Positions 53,041 to 60,403 of a stretch of 60,403 nt of DNA are shown one piece after another. The position numbers and the translations under genes were made by a program. How positions within the stretch are numbered: the first letter of the stretch is position 1; every line of letters begins with the position of its first letter. The notes beneath the pieces were generated by a model that saw nothing but the letters and a program-made list of their open reading frames with translations, searched no databases and was not told the DNA's origin. This DNA is from Terriglobia bacterium (GTDB lineage: Bacteria; Acidobacteriota; Terriglobia; Terriglobales; Acidobacteriaceae), in NCBI GenBank assembly GCA_020073645.1, contig JAIQET010000033.1, positions 1-60,403 of the forward strand. Reading direction: 5' to 3'.

Positions 53041-53322
53041 TCACGCCACCTCGGTCACCCGCGCCGCCAGCCGCTCCGCCACCACTTCAAATTCGCTCCA
53101 CGCGATGAGGGTGCCGTTCACCCGCAGCGGGAGATCGGCGCCCACCTTCCAGCCCGAGTCGAGCACCGAACCTGCGTCCAACCGCAAAAGGTCCCGCACC
53201 TTGAATCCGGGCAGGGGCAGGTCCAACGTCAGTTCACAGGGCAAGTCCTGCACTTGCCTCCAGGCTTCGGTTTCGCCGTTGCCGCTGGTCTCTGTTTTTT
53301 TTTCTGTCGCTGTTTCGGGCAT
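53041..53322 (-). CDS. fliN: Flagellar motor switch protein FliN
   Basis: 93 residues, a single SpoA domain (LPCELTLDLPLPGFKVRDLL, then LDAGSVLDSGWKVGADLPLR and VNGTLIAWSEFEVVAERLAA) after a short polar N-terminus. It forms the base of the C-ring with FliM. It starts 2 bases after the fliL stop. Another SpoA protein is encoded next to fliM at 45205-45937, so the C-ring may contain two kinds. Confidence 0.88.
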   Translation of the reverse strand: MPETATEKKTETSGNGETEAWRQVQDLPCELTLDLPLPGFKVRDLLRLDAGSVLDSGWKVGADLPLRVNGTLIAWSEFEVVAERLAARVTEVA

Positions 53323-53324
53323 AG

Positions 53325-53900
53325 TCAGCGCTGAATCAGAAACTCGGTGAAATAAACTTCCTCGACTCCCAGCTCGGGAGCCCGTTGTCGCAAGGCGTGC
53401 ACCAGGTCGGTTTTCAACTTGGTCTTGCCTTCCGGCGTCAGCAATTCATCGGGCTTGCATTGCGCCAGCACACCCAGAATGGTGTCGCGCACCAGCGCCA
53501 CCGGGGGCGCGCCCTCTCCGTCTCTTGCCTTTACCTCGTCTTGCAAACCCAGATCAATGCCGACTCGCAAGTAGGCTTTCTCCTCCGGATCGGCGAGATT
53601 CATGACGAAGGTGTCCAGGTGAAGCACCGACTTCACCTTGGTCCCTTCGGGAGCGGGGGCCTTCGGATTGTCCGGAGAAGCGCGCAACAGCAGAGTCACT
53701 CCCAATACCGCCAGAGCCACGACGATCCCCGCCAGCACAATCCACTTGGTCTTGCTGGCGGGTCTCTCCGGAGGCGCAGCTTGGGTTTCTGGTTCGGTCA
53801 CGGAGAAGACAGGAGCAAGTGGGGTGCCGAAGAAAATCTTGTTCAGCCCGCAGGGACGTGCCGCGGAAACACTTGTTTTCGCTGCCTCTAGCAGCGACAT
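53325..53900 (-). CDS. fliL: Flagellar basal-body-associated protein FliL
   Basis: 191 residues. One membrane helix (about 52-72, KWIVLAGIVVALAVLGVTLL) and a periplasmic domain with LDTFVMNLADPEEKAYLRVG and a C-terminal ELGVEEVYFTEFLIQR typical of FliL. It surrounds and activates stators. The ATG at 53900 lacks a ribosome site; a GTG 33 codons downstream (VTEPETQAA) is an equally plausible start. A 136-base gap separates it from flgE. Confidence 0.88.
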   Translation of the reverse strand: MSLLEAAKTSVSAARPCGLNKIFFGTPLAPVFSVTEPETQAAPPERPASKTKWIVLAGIVVALAVLGVTLLLRASPDNPKAPAPEGTKVKSVLHLDTFVMNLADPEEKAYLRVGIDLGLQDEVKARDGEGAPPVALVRDTILGVLAQCKPDELLTPEGKTKLKTDLVHALRQRAPELGVEEVYFTEFLIQR

Positions 53901-54036
53901 GTTGAGAGACTTAGCCGAGCAGTGGTGGACCTGAAGCTCCCGCTACCAGCTCAGGTTAGGAGGCTCTCATTAAAAGCAACTGCAAATCGTGTCCTGTCCC
54001 CGCAGCGGGAGACAGGACACCATTCGCGCACCATCA

Positions 54037-55281
54037 TTATTGTTTGAGGTTGATGGTCTCCTGCGTGATCTGGTCGAAGGTGGTCACCACGCGCGCATTG
54101 GCCTGGAAGCCGCGTTGCGCCACGATCATGGCAGCGAACTCTTTTGCGATATCCACGTTCGAGAGTTCCAGCGCCCCGCCTTCCAGAGTGCCTCGTCCGC
54201 CCGTGCCGGGAGCTCCGACCACGGCCTGTCCGGAGGCCAGCGTCTCGGAAAACCCGTTATTGCCGGTGCGCAATAAGCCCTGCACGTTGGCGAAGGTGGC
54301 CAGCGCCAACTGTCCAAGGATGGCCGTCTTGCCGTTGCTGAACGTGCCCGTGATCATGCCGTCCGCGCCGATGGCGAACTTCGACAGCGCGCCGCTGCCG
54401 CTGCCATCCTGCTGCGTCGCCGAGGTGCCGTTCGGAGCCGCCACCTGCGTCAGCACCGGGGTGCCAGCGTCATAGAGTTTCCAGGTGAAGGTCTGGTTGG
54501 AAGCCCCATCGGCAAAGCCGGTGATGGCGATGTTGGCAACATCCCCCACCGGTGCGGTCAGATTGCCGTTGCCATCAAACGTCAGGCTGCCAGTGTTCAG
54601 GACGACCGGGTTGCCCGTCGCGCCCACGTCGGCGGCCGGAATCGAGATGGAATAATCCCAGGCGTTCGAGCCGGTCTTGGTAAAGTCGAACTTCAACACG
54701 TGACTGGCACCCAGGGAGTCATAAATGGTAACCGGGAACGAGTAGCTGCCGTCACTGCTCCCGACCGCCGCTGCCGCATCCAGGTTGGTGCGCAGCATCA
54801 CGTTGGTGGTCGCCGTCGGCGGACTCATCGTGCCCGTCCCCAGTTGCAGAGGCGTCAATCCCTGTCCGGTATCAATGGTGCCGTTCACCGCGGGATAGCC
54901 CAGCACCAGTTGGCCCTCGGAGGTCACCAGGTTATCGTTCTTGTCTACGGAGAAATTCCCCGCCCGAGTGTAGGAAACCACGCCATCCTTCTCCACGATG
55001 AAAAAACCGTCCTGGTTGATGGCGACATCGGTCGCAACTCCGGTCGGATCGACGTTGCCCTGGGTGAACAGCCCAGGCATGGAACTTACCCCGACGCCCG
55101 CACCCAGTTGTACCGGATCCCCAGAACCGCTCGACCCGATGGTTTGATAGAACAAGTCGCGGAACAAGGTGCGGGTGTCCTTGTACCCCACCGTGTTCAG
55201 GTTGGCCAGGTTGTTAGCAATGGCCGACAGCGCGGTGGACATGGCGGTCAGCCCGGAAAGCGGAATCGAAAAAGTTGGCAT
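54037..55281 (-). CDS. flgE: Flagellar hook protein FlgE
   Basis: 414 residues. The N-terminus FSIPLSGLTAMSTALSAIAN and NLANLNTVGYKDTRTLFRDL, and the C-terminus EFAAMIVAQRGFQANARVVT with ITQETINLKQ, define the hook subunit. The middle (about 130-320) is a Gly/Thr-rich variable domain. The ATG overlaps the flgD stop (TAATG). Confidence 0.95.
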   Translation of the reverse strand: MPTFSIPLSGLTAMSTALSAIANNLANLNTVGYKDTRTLFRDLFYQTIGSSGSGDPVQLGAGVGVSSMPGLFTQGNVDPTGVATDVAINQDGFFIVEKDGVVSYTRAGNFSVDKNDNLVTSEGQLVLGYPAVNGTIDTGQGLTPLQLGTGTMSPPTATTNVMLRTNLDAAAAVGSSDGSYSFPVTIYDSLGASHVLKFDFTKTGSNAWDYSISIPAADVGATGNPVVLNTGSLTFDGNGNLTAPVGDVANIAITGFADGASNQTFTWKLYDAGTPVLTQVAAPNGTSATQQDGSGSGALSKFAIGADGMITGTFSNGKTAILGQLALATFANVQGLLRTGNNGFSETLASGQAVVGAPGTGGRGTLEGGALELSNVDIAKEFAAMIVAQRGFQANARVVTTFDQITQETINLKQ

Positions 55282-55556
55282 TATTGCGCTCCTTGGGTGG
55301 CTTGAGTCGAATTCCCGGTCGCGGGTACTTGCAGGCTTTCCTGCAATATCTCGCGAATCTGGATGAGTTGATCGAGAGTGTTGAACTGCACCAGTTGGCC
55401 GACGAACTGGTTGGGATCCACCGGATCGAGCGGGCTCTGGCTTTTCAATTGCGCCATCAGCAACTGCAGGAACATGTCATTGGCGTCACTGGCAGAAGTG
55501 GAACTGCCTGCCGTCGTGCCCGCTGTACTTGCACTTGCTGCCGGATTGACGTTCAT
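55281..55556 (-). CDS. flgD: Short hook-assembly protein FlgD
   Basis: 91 residues. The family core NDMFLQLLMAQLKSQSPLDP, then DPNQFVGQLVQFNTLDQLIQ, occupies about 27-75 after a Ser/Thr/Ala-rich N-terminus. The C-terminal FlgD Tudor-like/Ig-like cap domains, making up over half of the roughly 220-residue enterobacterial protein, are missing. AGGAGG just ahead of the ATG at 55556 fixes the start. It is directly coupled to flgE. Confidence 0.9.
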   Translation of the reverse strand: MNVNPAASASTAGTTAGSSTSASDANDMFLQLLMAQLKSQSPLDPVDPNQFVGQLVQFNTLDQLIQIREILQESLQVPATGNSTQATQGAQ

Positions 55557-55578
55557 GTGTCCTCCTTGTTCTTGCTCT

Positions 55579-57354
55579 TCATGCATGCACATTCAGCCCG
55601 GTCCGCGCATCTCCGGCGAGTTCGACCTCGCTGGAGTCGGTTGGGGAAACGCCGAAGCCGGGCCATCCCGGCGCGGGCCGTCCCCCTTGCTGAAACGAGC
55701 GGGATTGGGAATCGGCCCCAGCAGAAAATGCCATGTCGAAGCCGGGGCCATGGTCGAGAAATCGAATGTTGTCAAAGTGCAGATCGTGCTGCTGGAAAGT
55801 CGTCTGTAGGCCCGGGACCTCTGCTGAGAGAAACGTTCGCAGATCGCCTCGCTCGCTGCCCACCGCCAGCCCGACTTGGCTGTCGCGCACCACGGTGTGC
55901 ACTTCGACGCTGCCGAATGCGAGGGTGCGGAGCCCGATATGCATCTCTGACTGCCCCATGCGATCCACGATGCGGGCTGCGTTCACTCCTCCAGCCGACG
56001 GAAGTGGATTCGGAGCAGAGTCTGCCGGCAACGGTGTCTGGGCTTTCATGGCTGGCGAAGGTGTGCCTGGATCCGCGAGGCTCTGGTTGGATGGCGGTGA
56101 GGCCGGTACCGAAACGATTCCGCTGTCCTGCGAGCTAGCGGCTTCTCCGCTGTGGGGGTTCGGTACGGCGGTCAACGGCGCCATCGCTGCTTGTCGGCCG
56201 GCGCTGTCCTGCGGCATCTTCCCGGCAGTGTCGGCCGGAGTTGTCTCCGCCTGACTTTGGCTTGACGAGGCACGCGGTCCGTGAATCTCTGTTCCTCCGC
56301 CGGCTGCTTTCGGTTTTTCAGCTGCTTGCCCTGGCATTGGGATGACGGTTACGCGATGCATTGAAATCGGCAGCCGAAGTTCGCGCGCGGGATGACCCGT
56401 TGACGCCGCGCCTGCAGAAACACGCCCAACCGACAGTGTCCCGAGAATCGGTTCGCCAAGTTTCTGCAGCTCGGGATTCATTGGGGCTGGCTCGGTCATC
56501 GGCGCATCTGCCGGGCGCGCTGTACCGCCCGGTTCTGGCGCTGGCGATTGACTCTGCGTTTCGATTTTGACCTGCGCAGGCATATCATTTGTGGCGGCTG
56601 GGCGCGGTGCCAGCTCAGCCCCGCCTTTGCTCTCCATCGAGGGAACCGATGACGAGACAGTTTCCGCCGGGCTCGGAGGATCCGCACTTTCTTCAGCGGT
56701 AATGCAGGCAGATGGTGGCGTGGCTTCGTCGAACCCACAAACGCCGGCGGGTTCTGCACTCGCGCCGGTCGCTGCCGGCCGCGTGCATGCCGGAGGCTGT
56801 TCCGTGGATGCGGTGAGTGGCGGCAGGGGAACCTCTGCCGTCGCGCTCGATTCCAGGTTCCCGAAATCGGGAGTGGTCGCCGGGACTGGAGGCGTATCCG
56901 CCGGTGCCAGGTTGGAGTCGCTCGGCAGTGGTACCACCTGCTTCGTCGCACCGCCTGCAGAATCGCCCCGTTCCTCGCTGACCAATGGCTGGACGCTGGT
57001 GCCCTCACTCGCTTTCTCAGCAGGCACTGTCGTTGACTCGACTGTGGGGGCTGCCATCACCGGCCCCAGCACGTTCCCGACGTCAATTACCGGCGGCGTC
57101 ATTACGGGAGCAGCCAGGTTGAGTGCAAGAATCGCTTCCGCGTTTTTCTGCCCCTCCTCTGGAGTCGGATTGCCCAGGCCCGGGTCAACACTCAGCTTTC
57201 CCGTTTTTGCCGTGGGTTGCGATTCGCTTCCGGTCGCGCTCAGCAGCGCTTGCGCAAACCCGCTCGCGCCCTGGCTGCCTGCGTTCGCAGGCAAAGCCGC
57301 GGCAGTTGCCGCATTGGCAGGACCTGCGTCGGCTTGAATCGGAATCGCAATCAC
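55579..57354 (-). CDS. fliK: Flagellar hook-length control protein FliK
   Basis: 591 residues from a GTG start. Most of the protein (about 1-470) is Pro/Ala/Thr/Ser-rich and low complexity, the molecular ruler part. The C-terminal folded domain (about 480-570) includes RIVDRMGQSEMHIGLRTLAF, GSVEVHTVVRDSQVGLAVGS and a helix LRTFLSAEVPGLQTTFQQHD. It measures the hook and triggers the export switch through FlhB. A 198-base gap before it contains no recognised promoter. Confidence 0.9.
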   Translation of the reverse strand: MIAIPIQADAGPANAATAAALPANAGSQGASGFAQALLSATGSESQPTAKTGKLSVDPGLGNPTPEEGQKNAEAILALNLAAPVMTPPVIDVGNVLGPVMAAPTVESTTVPAEKASEGTSVQPLVSEERGDSAGGATKQVVPLPSDSNLAPADTPPVPATTPDFGNLESSATAEVPLPPLTASTEQPPACTRPAATGASAEPAGVCGFDEATPPSACITAEESADPPSPAETVSSSVPSMESKGGAELAPRPAATNDMPAQVKIETQSQSPAPEPGGTARPADAPMTEPAPMNPELQKLGEPILGTLSVGRVSAGAASTGHPARELRLPISMHRVTVIPMPGQAAEKPKAAGGGTEIHGPRASSSQSQAETTPADTAGKMPQDSAGRQAAMAPLTAVPNPHSGEAASSQDSGIVSVPASPPSNQSLADPGTPSPAMKAQTPLPADSAPNPLPSAGGVNAARIVDRMGQSEMHIGLRTLAFGSVEVHTVVRDSQVGLAVGSERGDLRTFLSAEVPGLQTTFQQHDLHFDNIRFLDHGPGFDMAFSAGADSQSRSFQQGGRPAPGWPGFGVSPTDSSEVELAGDARTGLNVHA

Positions 57355-57552
57355 AAAATATTTCTCGCGCTGAGGATGTCAGCCGTACCGGTAGGAGCAT
57401 CTCGACCACCAAAGACCAGGCATGCGCTTGGGTGCTGTCAACCGATTGAAGCAGAACAGGAACGCGGCATTTACAGAGGAATGAGGACTCGGAGGATTGC
57501 GCTGCCATACCAGGAGTTTTGGGCAAGCTTTGCCTAGGAGATTCGGCAAAGA

Positions 57553-57999
57553 CTAGCCACGACGCAGAAATTCTCGTCGCAACAGGAACAGTTCATCTAA
57601 AGAGCGCTGCTCTTTCCGCTTTTCCTGCTGGCGGTAGAGTTGCAGTTGGTGCTGGCGTAGCGTGTCCACCACCTCGCGCTGCCGCCGCGCGTGGTGGAAC
57701 GCCTGCCTGTGGCGGACCCGTATCTCTTCACGCTGTGCCAACACTTTTTCCAGTTGGCGGCGCTGTTCGAGCAGGACTGAGCGGCAAAGACCTTCAAACT
57801 GGAGCTCGGCGGCCCGGACGCCGGAGGTGAGTTCAAGAGCACCGCGCACCGCAATCTCCGCCATGCGCTTGTCCAGACTTTCGATTTCATGGCGCACCAG
57901 AGCAACCTGGTGATTGGCCTCCTGCAGCAGCAACTCCTGTTGGTGTTCTACGCTCTTGCGGAATCGCAACAGCGCTTGCAGAGAGAAGCGGAAGGCCAT
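57553..57999 (-). CDS. fliJ: Flagellar export protein FliJ
   Basis: 148 residues, almost entirely coiled coil, beginning MAFRFSLQALLRFRKSVEHQ, the usual FliJ start. Long Glu/Arg/Gln-rich helices follow (QREEIRVRHRQAFHHARRQR). It docks on the FliI ATPase ring and FlhA. It lies 4 bases after fliI. Confidence 0.9.
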   Translation of the reverse strand: MAFRFSLQALLRFRKSVEHQQELLLQEANHQVALVRHEIESLDKRMAEIAVRGALELTSGVRAAELQFEGLCRSVLLEQRRQLEKVLAQREEIRVRHRQAFHHARRQREVVDTLRQHQLQLYRQQEKRKEQRSLDELFLLRREFLRRG

Positions 58000-58003
58000 G
58001 GCG

Positions 58004-59317
58004 TTAGCCGGTAATGGCCAGCAGTCTGGTCACCGTGTCGGACAGCGGCGCGGCTTCTTTGGGGCCCTGCTCCAGGAAGCGGTTGATCTCCGGCATCAGG
58101 ACCAATGCCTGGTCGAGCGTGGCGTCGCTACCTTTCTGGTAAGCTCCGATGCGGATCAGATCTTCGGAGGCGTAATAGGTCGCGAGCAGCCGCCGCAGAG
58201 TGTGGGTCTTTTCCTGGTGTTCAGGGCTACAGACCATGGGCATGAGCCGGCTGATGCTGTCGAGAATCGCGATTGGCGGATAGTGGTTCTGCGCCGCCAG
58301 CCTCCGGTCCAGCATGATGTGGCCATCGAGCAGCGCGCGCGCCCCATCCACCAGCGGATCCTGCTGGTCATCGCCTTCCATCAGCACCGTGTAGAACGCG
58401 GTAATGCTGCCGCCATTGAATTTCCCCGCGCGCTCGAGCAAGCGAGCCATCATGGTGAAAACGGAAGGAGTGTAGCCCTTGGCAGTCGGCGGTTCGCCTG
58501 CGGCCAGACCGATCTCGCGCTGCGCCATTGCCAAGCGGGTGAGCGAATCCACGACCAGGAGAACGTTCTTGCCGCGAGCGCAAAAATACTCCGCGACTGC
58601 GGTCGCTGCCAGCGCGGCGCGAATGCGCAGCAGCGGTGACTGGTCCGAGGTGGAAACCACTACCACGGCGCGCTTGCGGCCATCTTCGCCCAACGCGTCT
58701 TCGAGAAAATGGCGCACCTCGCGTCCGCGTTCCCCGACCAGCGCCAGTACCGTGAGATCGGCGCTGGTGTTGCGCGCCATCATTCCGATCAGCGTGCTCT
58801 TGCCCACGCCGCTGCCGCCGAAGATGCCTACCCGCTGGCCCCTCCCACAGGTCAGGAAGCCATCCACGGCACGAATCCCGCAGCCCAGGGGTTCGCGGAT
58901 GATCGCGCGCTCCAGAGGGAGAGGCGCAGCCGCATCCAGGGCCTGATAATCGCGCCCGCCATAGGGACCGAGTGTATCCAGCGGCTCGCCCATTCCGTCG
59001 ATCACCCGGCCCAGCAATCCCGAACTGACCCGCAGCGTGGGACGCGCGCCCCAGGTCACCACGCGATCGCTGTAACGGATGCCGGTCGGCCGCTCCAAGG
59101 GCATGGACAGAACTGTGGTGCCGCGAAAGCCGACGATCTCGCCGGGAAAGATGCGGCCGCTGGCGCTGACCACCTCGCACAGTTCACCGACCGAACAGAA
59201 CGGTCCTTCCGACTCCACCAGTTGCCCAATCAACTGCTTCACCCGGCCCTGCCAGCGCACAGCCGAGCAGGATTCCAGGCGGGAGAAGTAAGGAGACAAC
59301 AGTCGTGGCGCGCTCAC
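58004..59317 (-). CDS. fliI: Flagellar export ATPase FliI
   Basis: 437 residues from a GTG that overlaps the fliH stop by 4 bases. Rotary-ATPase-like enzyme energising export: Walker A GIFGGSGVGKSTL (about 165-176), Walker B NVLLVVDSLTRLAMAQREIG, and the C-terminal helical domain. The longer open frame to 59431 is inside fliH and not family-like. It is followed 4 bases later by fliJ. Confidence 0.96.
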   Translation of the reverse strand: MSAPRLLSPYFSRLESCSAVRWQGRVKQLIGQLVESEGPFCSVGELCEVVSASGRIFPGEIVGFRGTTVLSMPLERPTGIRYSDRVVTWGARPTLRVSSGLLGRVIDGMGEPLDTLGPYGGRDYQALDAAAPLPLERAIIREPLGCGIRAVDGFLTCGRGQRVGIFGGSGVGKSTLIGMMARNTSADLTVLALVGERGREVRHFLEDALGEDGRKRAVVVVSTSDQSPLLRIRAALAATAVAEYFCARGKNVLLVVDSLTRLAMAQREIGLAAGEPPTAKGYTPSVFTMMARLLERAGKFNGGSITAFYTVLMEGDDQQDPLVDGARALLDGHIMLDRRLAAQNHYPPIAILDSISRLMPMVCSPEHQEKTHTLRRLLATYYASEDLIRIGAYQKGSDATLDQALVLMPEINRFLEQGPKEAAPLSDTVTRLLAITG

Positions 59318-59967
59318 CTCGCTGCCTCCGGCCGCCGCGCCATCAAGTCCACCAGGCCTTTTTCGATTTCCTTCAGCTGTACTTCGAGGCCCAGTTTGGT
59401 TGTGCCAAGCCCCGTCTGCAAGACGCAACAATCCCGGGCGGTAGCAGCATCTTCGATCACTTCCGGCACCTCTCCCGGCTCCAAAGTCCGCGCGAAGTAG
59501 CTGCGGCAGTCCGACACCTGTTCGGGATGCACCCGCACCACGACCTTGGTCCCGCTTTCGATCTTGTCCAGCGCCACCCGCACCATGCCCGCCAGCAGCA
59601 GGGGATCCACTTGCGCTTCACGGTGCAGGATCTTGCGCGCAATGCTCAACGCCAGGTCCACCACCTCGACTTCCACCTGCTGGTAATAGGCCGCACGCTC
59701 CCGGGCAAAGTCACTGAGAGCTGTACGCACACTCTCCCGCACTTGGGCCAGGCGCTCCTCGAAGACGGCGCGCGCCTGCATTTCACCTTCCCGCCGCCCG
59801 GCTTCGCGCGCCATGGCTTCTGCGTCCGCGCCGACCCTGGCTGCGCTCGCCGGGGCTCCTGCCATCGAGGCGCTTCCGCCGGCCTCGGCGCTCGCCTCGG
59901 CGTACGGGAAAGGCTGCACCTCCGGCTTTGGCACCGGCTCCAGCGCGGGATTACACGACGTACTCAT
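59314..59967 (-). CDS. fliH: Flagellar export ATPase regulator FliH
   Basis: 217 residues. A Pro/Ala-rich N-terminus, a helical coiled-coil region (REGEMQARAVFEERLAQVRE) and a C-terminal V/A-ATPase E-subunit-like domain (VVDLALSIARKILHREAQVD; KVVVRVHPEQVSDC). The ATG at 59967 overlaps the end of fliG by 17 bases; it was preferred to an upstream extension that is antiphase to fliG. Confidence 0.9.
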   Translation of the reverse strand: MSTSCNPALEPVPKPEVQPFPYAEASAEAGGSASMAGAPASAARVGADAEAMAREAGRREGEMQARAVFEERLAQVRESVRTALSDFARERAAYYQQVEVEVVDLALSIARKILHREAQVDPLLLAGMVRVALDKIESGTKVVVRVHPEQVSDCRSYFARTLEPGEVPEVIEDAATARDCCVLQTGLGTTKLGLEVQLKEIEKGLVDLMARRPEAAR

Positions 59968-60403
59968 CTTCTTCGTCCGCTCCCAGGCTGATCTTGCCTT
60001 CGGCTTCCAGTTTGCGCGCCACTGCCACCGCCTCCTGCTGCGACTTGATGACATCTCGCGAGCGCACCGGCCCCAGCACTTCCATGTCTTCCTTCAGCAT
60101 CTCCACCGCGCGCGAAGACATCGACTTGAAGATGTAGCTCTTCAGCTCCTCGGTCGCGCCGCGCAAGGCCATGGCCAGGGTCTTCTTGTCCAGTTGCGAC
60201 AGCAGTTCGCGAATTCCGGCCTCCGGAACCCCCAGCAGGTCTTCAAAGGTGAACATCAGGTTGCGGATGCTGAGCGCCAGCTTGGGGTCCTCTTTCTCGA
60301 TCGCCTCCAGAATGGCTTTGCTCGGAACCGGGTCCAGCCGGTTGAGCAGGTCGGCCACGCCCTGCACTCCGGCATAGGCGCGCCGGTGCTGTTCGCCCAG
60401 GGA
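59951..60403 (-). CDS. fliG: Flagellar motor switch protein FliG, C-terminal part
   Basis: The last 150 codons; the 5' end lies beyond the window. It reads SLGEQHRRAYAGVQGVADLL into the middle ARM domain and ends with the torque-generating C-terminal domain: MALRGATEELKSYIFKSMSS, RAVEMLKEDMEVLGPVRSRD and VIKSQQEAVAVARKLEAEGK. The charged Arg/Asp/Glu helix that contacts MotA is present. Position ahead of fliH fits the standard fliE-fliF-fliG-fliH order, with the earlier genes off the right edge. Confidence 0.95.
   Translation of the reverse strand, partial: SLGEQHRRAYAGVQGVADLLNRLDPVPSKAILEAIEKEDPKLALSIRNLMFTFEDLLGVPEAGIRELLSQLDKKTLAMALRGATEELKSYIFKSMSSRAVEMLKEDMEVLGPVRSRDVIKSQQEAVAVARKLEAEGKISLGADEEDEYVV

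Noticed and set aside
57185..57526. Minus-strand frame in the fliJ-fliK gap
   Set aside because: It mostly overlaps fliK in another frame and has no ribosome site or family similarity.
1..60403. CRISPR arrays, tRNA/rRNA genes, insertion sequences
   Set aside because: No regularly spaced repeats, cloverleaf-like sequences, rRNA segments or transposase motifs were recognised on reading both strands.

Overview
The window is about 60 kb of a GC-rich bacterial chromosome, best explained as an Acidobacteriota (Terriglobia-like) genome. The pointers are the family-level character of the housekeeping genes, a TonB-receptor-like fragment at the left edge, a dispersed GCCGGCGGGACGCCGGCGC-type repeat, and gram-negative flagellar parts (P- and L-ring genes, parvulin chaperone, OprB-type porin). 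The taxonomy is inferred from recognition, not from a search.

Layout. 1-439: the N-terminus of a class III aminotransferase that stops matching its family at about 158 and gives way to a TonB-receptor-like frame (possible chimera). 606-11686: housekeeping block with recQ, a PASTA membrane protein, an aroC-def-fmt-rsmB minus-strand cluster, a NarL-type response regulator, a glycine-zipper lipoprotein, a YhaM-like HD ribonuclease and a SurA/PrsA-like isomerase. 11851-18618: exported metallopeptidases (M49-like, TPR/peptidase-MA, M1) and a SpoIIE-type phosphatase. 18849-26431: a CheY-like regulator, then a minus-strand chemotaxis operon in the order MCP, cheW, cheA, cheR, HDOD gene, cheB. 26618-28865: OprB-like porin and exported beta-carbonic anhydrase. 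28975-30869: flbD-motA-motB. 31157-34975: plus-strand filament genes fliC, flaG (frameshifted), fliD, fliS and a small helical ORF. 35138-60403: one long minus-strand flagellar run, read in transcription order as fliG-fliH-fliI-fliJ-fliK-flgD-flgE-fliL-fliN-fliO-fliP-fliQ-fliR-flhB-flhA-fliA-fliM-fliN2 (frameshifted)-MshEN protein-cheY-cheX-flgF-flgG-flgA-flgH-flgI-flgJ-flgM-orf-flgN-flgK-flgL. fliG runs off the right edge, so fliF, fliE, flgB and flgC are presumably just outside.

Regulation can be read directly. The window encodes sigma-28 (fliA) and its anti-sigma FlgM. Promoters of the form TAAAG...-N11-GCCGAT.. with exact 11-base spacing lie ahead of fliC, the MCP/chemotaxis operon, cheY-cheX and (two in tandem) flgM-flgN-flgK-flgL. 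One flgM site matches the enterobacterial consensus at every position. Four of the five sites put the -10 about 114-126 bases from the start codon, implying long structured leaders.

The most unusual content is a pair of proteins with tandem 24-residue MshEN-type motifs, a fold known to bind cyclic-di-GMP in type II/IV secretion ATPases. One pair sits inside CheA between the phosphotransfer and dimerisation domains. The other is in a free-standing four-cysteine protein between the C-ring genes and cheY. Together with an HDOD protein in the che operon, this suggests a second-messenger input to chemotaxis and motor control. Other oddities are FlhB with NPSE instead of NPTH, FliO without a membrane segment, FlgH without a lipobox, a 91-residue FlgD, a rod-binding-only FlgJ, no flhF/flhG, and apparent frameshifts in flaG and the second fliN. 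No tRNA, rRNA, CRISPR array or insertion sequence was seen, and no gene-free stretch exceeds 300 bases.
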